Of a DNA stretch of 8,074 bases, positions 1 to 6,072 are shown piece after piece. The DNA is from an uncultured Collinsella sp. Its GTDB lineage: Bacteria; Actinomycetota; Coriobacteriia; Coriobacteriales; Coriobacteriaceae. Location: assembly GCA_902475865.1 (NCBI GenBank), contig CABSBK010000038.1, positions 1-8,074 of the forward strand. Direction: 5' to 3'. The notes under the pieces were generated by a model. That model saw only the letters and a program-made list of their open reading frames with translations. It made no database searches and was not told the DNA's origin. The position numbers and the translations under genes were made by a program. How positions within the stretch are numbered: the first letter of the stretch is position 1; each line of letters opens with the position of its first letter.

Positions 1-2709
1 GGTCTCGGCCGAACCGGTCTTGCCGGCAACCTTGACGCCCGGAATCTGGGCATCGGTGCCGGTACCGGACTGGACGACGGCGAGCATGGCCTGCTTGACC
101 TGATCGGCCGTGGCAGAGCTGACAGCCTGGCCCAGCGAGCGGGACTGCGTGGTCTTAACCACGGTCCCGTCCGGGGCGAGTATCTGTGACACAAAGAACG
201 GGTCCATGACCACGCCGCTGTTGGCGATAGCGGCAGCGATCACGCAATTCTGCATGACGGTGGTCTGCGGGCCAGGTGTGTGGTCCATGCCGACGGGCTG
301 GCCGGCGCCTGCCCAAGCGGTCTCCCACTCGGTCATAAGCGAAGGGTCGGCCATGATGGAGGCCGCGGCGGTAAGGTCCTGACCCAGCTTTTGCCCATAG
401 CCAAAGGCGTTGGCAAACTGTACCAGCGAGTTGGCGCCGACCTCGTTGGCCACCTGGCCAAAGACGACGTTGGACGACACGGCGAAGGCCTGCTGCAGGC
501 TGATGGTGCCGTAGCTCTCGTTGGCAGAGTTGGTGACCGGCGCGTTGCCGATGTCCATGGAGCCGGGCGCCTGGTACGTGCTGGTAAGGCTGGCGGTGCC
601 GGTTTCGAGCGCCGCGGAGAGCGTGACGACCTTAAAGGTCGAGCCCGGGGTGTACAGCGCGTCCATGGCGCGGTCGTACATGGAGCCGTCCTCGCCACCG
701 CCCGACTGCATCAGGGCATCGATGTTGGTGTTGTCATAGGTGGGCGAGCTCGCGCACGCAAGGACCGCACCGGTACGCGGATCCATGACCACCACAGCGC
801 CCTTAAAGCCCTTGAGCGCCTGCTCGGCAGCCGTCTGGATGCGCGAGTCGATGGTGAGCTTGGCGGTATTGCCCGGCTGGGTCTGCCCCGCGAGCGACGC
901 GATGGCGTTGTTCCAGCTGGAGTAATCCTTGGAGCCGGTGAGCGTATCGTTCATGACGCTCTCGATGCCGGCGGTGCCGTATTGCTGGCTCACGTAGCCC
1001 ACCACGTGTGCGGCCATGTTGCCGTTGGGGTAGGAACGGGCGTAGGTGCCGTCCTCCTGTTGCAGCGACTCGGCTAGCGTCACGCCGTCAGACGTGATGA
1101 TGGAGCCACGCTGGATGTACTTGGAGCGGGCGATGGTGTGGTTGTTGGTCGGCATGTCCTGATAGTCCTTCGCCTTGATGACCTGGACATAGGTGAGGTT
1201 GCCGATAAGGATGGCGAACAGCGCCGTAAAGGCAAACACGGCACGAGTCAGACGGTTGGCAAGCGCCACGCGGCCGAGCACGCCGGACTCAGGCGTGTCG
1301 AGCAGGCGACGACGCATGCGAGAGCCCGCGGAGTGGTTGCCGTGGCTGTAGGAAGGCACGTTGGCAAAACGCGTACCGGTCGGGGCAGCGGCGGATGCGA
1401 CCTGGTCATCGGTGATGGCGGCCATGGTGCCGGTGCCGGTGAGCTCGGCTTCGCGTCCGGTTGCCTCGTCGCCGGCGCGCAGCAGCAGCGCGACGATGAT
1501 AAAGCTCGCCAGCAGCGAGGAGCCGCCCTGGCTCATAAAGGGCAGGGTGACGCCGGTCAGCGGGATCAGGCGGGTTACGCCGCCAACGATTAAGAATGCC
1601 TGGAAGCTGATGGCCGCCGTAAGGCCGGTCGCGCTAAAGGCGGCAAGGTCGGACTTGGCGCGGGCTGCCGTGGTGAGGCCACGCACGGCAAAAAGCATAA
1701 ACAGGATGAGCACGGCGCCGCCGCCCAAAAGGCCCATTTCCTCGCCGATGGCCGAGAAGATGAAGTCGGACTCGACGACGGGGATGTTGTTTGCCATGCC
1801 GTTGCCGATGCCGACGCCAACCAGGCCGCCGTCAGCCAGTGAGTAAAGTGACTGTACGATCTGGTAGCCCTGGCCCTGGGCATCCTTAAACGGATCGACC
1901 CAGACCTGAAAGCGCACTTGCACGTGCGACAGGAACTTGTAGGCGCCCACGGCTCCAACGGCCAGCAGCGCAAGGCCGATGATGACGTACGAAAAGCGTC
2001 CCGTGGCAACATAGAGCATCAGCAAAAAGATGGTGTAGAACAGGACGGCCGAGCCCAGGTCGCGTTCGAAGACGACGATGAGCAGGCACACGCCCCACAC
2101 GGCAAACAGCGGCAGCAGCAGGCGGAAGCGCGGAATCTTGAGGCCCAAGATCTTGCGGTTGGAGATGGAGAGCAGCTCGCGGTTCTCGGCCAGATAGCCT
2201 GCCAGGAACAAGACGATGAGGACCTTGGCGAACTCGCCGGGCTGGATGGTGAAGCCCGCGATGCGAATCCACAGCTTGGAGCCCGAGATCGTGGTGCCGA
2301 TAAAGATCGGCAGCATCAGCAGGATGATGCCGATAATGCCAAAGGTGTACTTGTAGCGCATGACCACGTCGAGGTTCTTGACCAGTGCGAGCGTTCCCAC
2401 CATGAGCGCCACCGAGACAAACAAGATGATGAGCTGCGAGATGGCGAGGTCGGGGGCCAGGCGCGTCACGAATGTGATGCCGATGCCCGAGAGCACAAAG
2501 ACGATGGGCAGGATGGCGGGGTCGGCGCCGGGCGCCAGGATGCGCACGGCGATATGCGCCGCGGCGAAGGCGGCGAACAGGCCGATCGGCACGGCGAGCG
2601 TCTCAAAGGAAATCGTGGCACCCGCGGTGAGCACGTACATCGCATAGAGCAGGATGACGGGGAACGCCGAGGCGATGAGCAAGAGCAGTTCGGTGTTGCG
2701 GCGACTCAT
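1..2709 (-). CDS. rodA-pbpA: SEDS peptidoglycan glycosyltransferase (RodA/FtsW) fused to class B penicillin-binding protein; 3' end cut by window
   Basis: Translating from ATG 2709 gives 903 codons with no stop, still open at base 1. Residues 1-415 form a SEDS polymerase, which joins lipid II into glycan strands in the membrane. There are about 12 hydrophobic segments, W147, QPGEFAK (156-162), FERDLGSAVL (214-223), ESDFIFSAIGEE (313-324, with D315 at the position of the essential SEDS aspartate) and TGVTLPFMSQGGSS (385-398). Residues about 416-485 are a hydrophilic linker. Residues 490-510 are one membrane anchor, then a class B PBP (transpeptidase): Y531-x-x-RG (531-535), GIE (581-583), the STFK active site (690-693, nucleophile S690), SSN (745-747) and KTG (897-899). 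Only the short segment after KTG is missing. QPGEF and the neighbours favour a RodA/PbpA assignment over FtsW/FtsI. A ribosome site, GGGAG, lies 8 nt before the ATG, 16 nt after the phosphatase stop. Topology fits: the even helix number puts the linker in the cytoplasm and the transpeptidase outside. Confidence 0.95.
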   Translation of the reverse strand, partial: MSRRNTELLLLIASAFPVILLYAMYVLTAGATISFETLAVPIGLFAAFAAAHIAVRILAPGADPAILPIVFVLSGIGITFVTRLAPDLAISQLIILFVSVALMVGTLALVKNLDVVMRYKYTFGIIGIILLMLPIFIGTTISGSKLWIRIAGFTIQPGEFAKVLIVLFLAGYLAENRELLSISNRKILGLKIPRFRLLLPLFAVWGVCLLIVVFERDLGSAVLFYTIFLLMLYVATGRFSYVIIGLALLAVGAVGAYKFLSHVQVRFQVWVDPFKDAQGQGYQIVQSLYSLADGGLVGVGIGNGMANNIPVVESDFIFSAIGEEMGLLGGGAVLILFMLFAVRGLTTAARAKSDLAAFSATGLTAAISFQAFLIVGGVTRLIPLTGVTLPFMSQGGSSLLASFIIVALLLRAGDEATGREAELTGTGTMAAITDDQVASAAAPTGTRFANVPSYSHGNHSAGSRMRRRLLDTPESGVLGRVALANRLTRAVFAFTALFAILIGNLTYVQVIKAKDYQDMPTNNHTIARSKYIQRGSIITSDGVTLAESLQQEDGTYARSYPNGNMAAHVVGYVSQQYGTAGIESVMNDTLTGSKDYSSWNNAIASLAGQTQPGNTAKLTIDSRIQTAAEQALKGFKGAVVVMDPRTGAVLACASSPTYDNTNIDALMQSGGGEDGSMYDRAMDALYTPGSTFKVVTLSAALETGTASLTSTYQAPGSMDIGNAPVTNSANESYGTISLQQAFAVSSNVVFGQVANEVGANSLVQFANAFGYGQKLGQDLTAAASIMADPSLMTEWETAWAGAGQPVGMDHTPGPQTTVMQNCVIAAAIANSGVVMDPFFVSQILAPDGTVVKTTQSRSLGQAVSSATADQVKQAMLAVVQSGTGTDAQIPGVKVAGKTGSAET

Positions 2710-2725
2710 AAGCGGCACTCCCTTT

Positions 2726-4642
2726 CTAATTCTTATCGGAGGCTTCGGCCTCGGCTGACTGTTCGGCGGTTTTCTCGGAATCTGATTCGGAGGTGGATTC
2801 CTGATCGGTGTTGTCGCGAATCGTTTGCGCGTCAATCACCTGACGGGTCTGCTCCTCGTCAATCTGATGGCGGTACTTGGAAATGGTGTCCTGCGCATCG
2901 TCGACACTCGTTTGCGGAATGCCTGCCTTCAGGCGGTTTTGCGTGTCTTCGGGCAGGTCGGACAGCTTGATGCTGGTTTCGCTCTCGAGCCAGTGGAGCT
3001 CGACCCCGAGCGTCTTGCCGGGCAGGCCGCGCCAGACGGCGACATTGCCGTGGTAGGTTCCCAAGTAATAGGAGCCGGTGATGCCCGTGTATGCCCAGAT
3101 GCCTGCTACCAGCACAAAGACAAGGGCCAAGACGGTGGCGATGGTGACATTGCGGCGTCGGACGCGTTTTGCCTCGCGCATGACGCCGTCGTCGACCAGG
3201 TCGACGACCACCACGGTCACATTGTCGTGGCCGCCGGCGGCGAGCGCCGCGTCCACCAAGTTGTCGACACAGATCTGTGCGCTCGAGGACTGCGTGGCGA
3301 TGTTCTCGATATCGCTATCGGGAATCATGCTCGAAAGACCATCGGAGCACAGAATCAGGCGGTCGCCTTCCTCGATGTGCAGGGTAAAGTGGTCGGCATA
3401 CATGGCGGGATCCGAGCCCAACGCGCGGGTGATGACCGAGCGGTTGGGGTGGACGCGGGCCTCGTCGGCCGTAATCTCGCCGGCATCCACGAGCTCCTCC
3501 ACGTAGGAGTGGTCGCGGGTCACGCGGATGAGCGTGCCCTCGTGGAGCAGGTAGGCGCGCGAGTCGCCCACATGGGCGATAGCGAGCGTGTCGTTTTCGA
3601 TGTAGGCGCAGGTGGCCGTGCATCCCATGCCGGGTTTGCCCAGGCCGTTGAGGGCGGCCTCGATCACGGCGGCGTTGGCGGCTTCAACGGCTGCGGCCAG
3701 GCGCGCGGCGTCGGCGGACTGCGGCGCCGTCTTGGCGATGGTCTCGACGGCGATGGAGGATGCCACCTCGCCGGCGGCGTGTCCTCCCATGCCGTCGCAC
3801 ACGCAAAAGAGCGGCGACTGCACCAGATAGGAGTCCTCATTGTGCGGGCGTACGCATCCGACGTCGGAGCGGGCGCCCCACATAAGCTGCGTGGTGGTGC
3901 CGGCGTCGTAGGTCGAGTCGGTCTCGATGCGCTCGTCGGTCAGCGGCTCAAAGCTCATGGTCGAGCCGGGATCTTTGAGCTTTGCCTCCACAGCGGCGAC
4001 ATCGATCTCGGCGGTGTCGCCGGGGGAGACGGTGTCGGCATCGTCTCCCGACTCGGCATCGTCTCCCGACTCGGCGTCGGAGACGTCCGGAAGGTTGAGA
4101 TCTTCGGTTACGCGGTCGGCGGGATCGCCGTCCTGCTGCGGCTCGACAGCCGTCGGCTCGGGCGTCGCAAAGTGCGACGGCGCGGGCGTGCTCTGGGGTT
4201 GAGCGGAGGGCTCGGGGGCTGCGGCGGGCGCGGCAGCGGGCTGCTCGACTTTGGCAGGCGTTGCAGATGCGGGTGCCGCCTCGCTTGCCGGGGCGACGGG
4301 GAATACCGGCGCGGCAGGTTCGGGGGCTGCAAACACGGCAGCGCTCTCGTTAATCGCCTCGGCGACGGGCTCGGCAAAGTGAGCCGGTGCGGGCGTTGCC
4401 TCCGGTTCCGCGGGCTGCTCGGCAGCGTGCGCCCCGATGGGGGCGTCGAGCTGCTCGGCGTCGGCGTCCTCGTCATCGACGAGTGCCGGATATTCTTGAG
4501 TTACATGCGAAAGAGGCAGGGAGAACACCGTGTCCTCGGGCTCCACGGTCGCAGGGCGCGCCGGAGCGGCATGAGCCGGCGCAGCTGCGGGGGCAGTCGG
4601 CGTCTCGGGCATGGTTGCGGACTTGTTCTCCTCGTCGATCAT
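2726..4642 (-). CDS. pstP: PP2C-family Ser/Thr protein phosphatase, PstP type, with long N-terminal extension
   Basis: 638 residues. It is a metal-dependent phosphatase that would reverse the action of the upstream kinase. The catalytic domain (about 254-484) has all the expected metal-site motifs: NED (D270), DGMGG (D283), GMGCTAT (338-344), HVGDSR (357-362), SDGL (D434) and GHDN (D473). A basic stretch (489-497) precedes one membrane helix (about 499-518). The outer tail of about 120 residues contains a WRGLPGK element (545-551 region) resembling the outer part of actinobacterial PstP, and ends in an acidic Ser/Glu-rich stretch. Residues 1-250 are an Ala/Pro/Glu-rich, probably disordered extension; mycobacterial PstP begins almost directly at the catalytic domain. 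The ATG overlaps the fhaB stop as ATGA, with AAGGTG 8 nt upstream, so translational coupling is likely. Internal Met229 and Met254 lie just before the domain, but the coupled site supports the long start. The stop is TAG. Confidence 0.95.
   Translation of the reverse strand: MIDEENKSATMPETPTAPAAAPAHAAPARPATVEPEDTVFSLPLSHVTQEYPALVDDEDADAEQLDAPIGAHAAEQPAEPEATPAPAHFAEPVAEAINESAAVFAAPEPAAPVFPVAPASEAAPASATPAKVEQPAAAPAAAPEPSAQPQSTPAPSHFATPEPTAVEPQQDGDPADRVTEDLNLPDVSDAESGDDAESGDDADTVSPGDTAEIDVAAVEAKLKDPGSTMSFEPLTDERIETDSTYDAGTTTQLMWGARSDVGCVRPHNEDSYLVQSPLFCVCDGMGGHAAGEVASSIAVETIAKTAPQSADAARLAAAVEAANAAVIEAALNGLGKPGMGCTATCAYIENDTLAIAHVGDSRAYLLHEGTLIRVTRDHSYVEELVDAGEITADEARVHPNRSVITRALGSDPAMYADHFTLHIEEGDRLILCSDGLSSMIPDSDIENIATQSSSAQICVDNLVDAALAAGGHDNVTVVVVDLVDDGVMREAKRVRRRNVTIATVLALVFVLVAGIWAYTGITGSYYLGTYHGNVAVWRGLPGKTLGVELHWLESETSIKLSDLPEDTQNRLKAGIPQTSVDDAQDTISKYRHQIDEEQTRQVIDAQTIRDNTDQESTSESDSEKTAEQSAEAEASDKN
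4035..4070. repeat. 18-bp perfect tandem duplication inside pstP
   Basis: The unit tcggcatcgtctcccgac occurs twice back to back (4035-4052 and 4053-4070), followed by a 5-base start of a third copy (tcggc). It is in frame and encodes a doubled Glu-Ser-Gly-Asp-Asp-Ala at residues 191-202 of the phosphatase. It lies in the low-complexity extension, so changes in copy number would be tolerated. The duplication looks recent because the two copies are identical even at silent positions. Confidence 0.9.
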
Positions 4643-5055
4643 CGACGGTTCACCTTCATGACCACGTCGCCAATCTGGACCTCGTCACCCTCGCGCAGCG
4701 TTGCGGGCTCCACCAGCTGACGGCCGTTAACGAGCGTGCCGTTCAGCGAGTTGAGGTCTTCGATGATGAGTGCCGGGCCCTGCAACGAAAAGCGTGCGTG
4801 CGAGGCCGAGACAAACGGTTCGTTGATGCAGATGTCCGAGGACGGCGAGCGGCCCACGATGACGGGGCCGAGCATGTCTACATGGATGCCACGGATGCCG
4901 CGCGGACCCTTGTCCACATCGATCGTCCAGATAGCGGAGTCGCGGCGCTGGCCGCGTACGAGTCCCACGCCGGTTTTCATGACGGCGAACAGGAAGATGT
5001 AGAGCAGGGCGACCAGGACGATGCGGCCTGCAAAAAGGACGATATCGATGTTCAT
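4639..5055 (-). CDS. fhaB: Small membrane-anchored FHA-domain protein, FhaB (FipA) type
   Basis: 138 residues. The N-terminus is a single hydrophobic helix (about 5-28), followed by a basic stretch (R34-R38) that would keep the rest in the cytoplasm. The C-terminal half is a forkhead-associated domain, a phosphothreonine-binding module: GR (68-69), S83-x-x-H86 and NSLNG (102-106) are the conserved binding-face positions and all are present. In mycobacteria FhaB/FipA lies in the same cluster and is a kinase substrate that links signalling to the growth machinery. Size, architecture and neighbours match that protein. ATG 5055 is chosen because AGGGGA (5070-5065) lies 9 nt upstream and overlaps the end of fhaA; the gap to the fhaA stop is 6 bp. 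The stop overlaps the phosphatase start (ATGA). Partners here would be phosphorylated forms of the kinase, the phosphatase or the polymerase fusion, but this cannot be read from the sequence. Confidence 0.93.
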   Translation of the reverse strand: MNIDIVLFAGRIVLVALLYIFLFAVMKTGVGLVRGQRRDSAIWTIDVDKGPRGIRGIHVDMLGPVIVGRSPSSDICINEPFVSASHARFSLQGPALIIEDLNSLNGTLVNGRQLVEPATLREGDEVQIGDVVMKVNRR

Positions 5056-5061
5056 AAGCGA

Positions 5062-6072
5062 CTATCCCCTAAATTCAAAGGTGCTCAGGCCAAACGTCAG
5101 CAGGTCGCCGTTGCGCAGCGGGCAGCGCGTGATGCGGCGGTTGTTGACGAGCGTGCCGTTGGTGGAATTGAGGTCCTCGATCGACCAGTCCGAACCGGTG
5201 AAGGTGAGCTGGGCGTGACGGCGCGACACGTTGGGGTCGCGCAGGGCGATGTCCGAAACCGAGCGCTCGCGACCGATGGTCACCTGTGCGGAAGTGATGC
5301 TGTGGCTCTCGCCGCTCACGACGTCGACGAGCTGCGCGAGCGGGCGCTGCGGGGCGCGGGTGCTCGCCATGTTGGAGGCAATACCGGCCGCGGCGCCAAG
5401 GCCCACGGCGGCGCCGGTCGCGGCGGCTCCGCCCATACTGGCGAGGGCGTCACGAGAGACGGTCTGCGGCACGGGGATGGGCGCGGCGGCGGGGTCGGGG
5501 ACGTTGGGCGCAAAGGGATCGGCCACGGCGAGCGGGTCGGGAGCGGCGGCACGGGGCGTCGGCTGCTGGGGCATGGCGGCGGGGTGCTGTTGCTGCGGAG
5601 CGGCGAATTGCTGCTTGCCGGCGCGGGGAGCGCTGGCGGCGCGGCTTGCGGCCGAGTTGTTCTGGCCCAGGCCATTCTGGTAGGCGCGCTCTTCCTCGTA
5701 CAGACGACCGAGCGTGGGGGCGTCGACGTTCTCGGCAAAGACCGAGAACTTACCGGCACGCAGCTGTGGGTCGATCATAAAGCGAACGAGAGGTTCGCCG
5801 ACAAACACATAGCGGCGCTTTTCGGCCTGTGCCTTCACAAACTCGCGGACTTCGCGCGAAAGCTCGGGGTAGAACGGGGCGAGCATGGGATCGTCGTCGG
5901 CGGCGATCAGGATGGTATAGAGTGCCGGCGCGGTGTTGACGCCGTTGATCACCAGAGTCTGATCCTCCATGTCGCGAGCGGCCTGCTTGGCAAGCTTCTT
6001 AAAGGAGAACGGGGCACGGGTGGCACCGAAGATGCCGGCCACGTGGTCCTCGAAGATGTTCAGGAAGTTCAC
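5062..6072 (-). CDS. fhaA: FhaA-type protein: DUF3662 domain plus C-terminal FHA domain
   Basis: 336 residues, three parts. Residues about 1-125 match the N-terminal FhaA domain (DUF3662), recognisable by its MNFLNIFEDHV start and its YVFVGEP/RFMIDP stretch (88-102). Residues about 130-245 are a Pro/Gln/Ala-rich linker that includes a Gly/Ala segment (214-231). Residues about 250-336 are an FHA phosphothreonine-binding domain with GR (267-268), S283-x-x-H286 and NSTNG (302-306). In mycobacteria FhaA binds the phosphorylated pseudokinase domain of MviN/MurJ and so restrains lipid II export; the same role is inferred here, though no murJ is in view. The start is GTG. The GTGA at 6072-6069 overlaps the kinase stop by 4 bp, with GGAG about 11 nt upstream inside the kinase gene, which points to coupled translation. 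No membrane helix is evident in the folded parts. Confidence 0.93.
   Translation of the reverse strand: MNFLNIFEDHVAGIFGATRAPFSFKKLAKQAARDMEDQTLVINGVNTAPALYTILIAADDDPMLAPFYPELSREVREFVKAQAEKRRYVFVGEPLVRFMIDPQLRAGKFSVFAENVDAPTLGRLYEEERAYQNGLGQNNSAASRAASAPRAGKQQFAAPQQQHPAAMPQQPTPRAAAPDPLAVADPFAPNVPDPAAAPIPVPQTVSRDALASMGGAAATGAAVGLGAAAGIASNMASTRAPQRPLAQLVDVVSGESHSITSAQVTIGRERSVSDIALRDPNVSRRHAQLTFTGSDWSIEDLNSTNGTLVNNRRITRCPLRNGDLLTFGLSTFEFRG

Noticed and set aside
1590..2272. Short minus-strand frames at 1590-2012 and 1886-2272
   Set aside because: They are out-of-frame shadows within the SEDS coding region, whose true frame carries all the family motifs.
280..3000. Plus-strand frames at 280-1077, 1138-1593 and 1918-2970
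   Set aside because: They are antisense to the well-supported RodA-PBP frame and phosphatase end, and have compositionally biased translations without motifs.
2825..4720. Plus-strand open frame of 631 codons opposite pstP
   Set aside because: It lies antisense to a gene with complete PP2C motifs. Its product is Gly/Arg/Val-rich with no recognisable domain, as expected for the reverse frame of high-GC coding DNA.
2710..5061. Shared CGCTTATG context at the fhaB and rodA-pbpA starts
   Set aside because: Only a few bases beyond ATG and ribosome site are shared, so chance or general start-region preference is sufficient.
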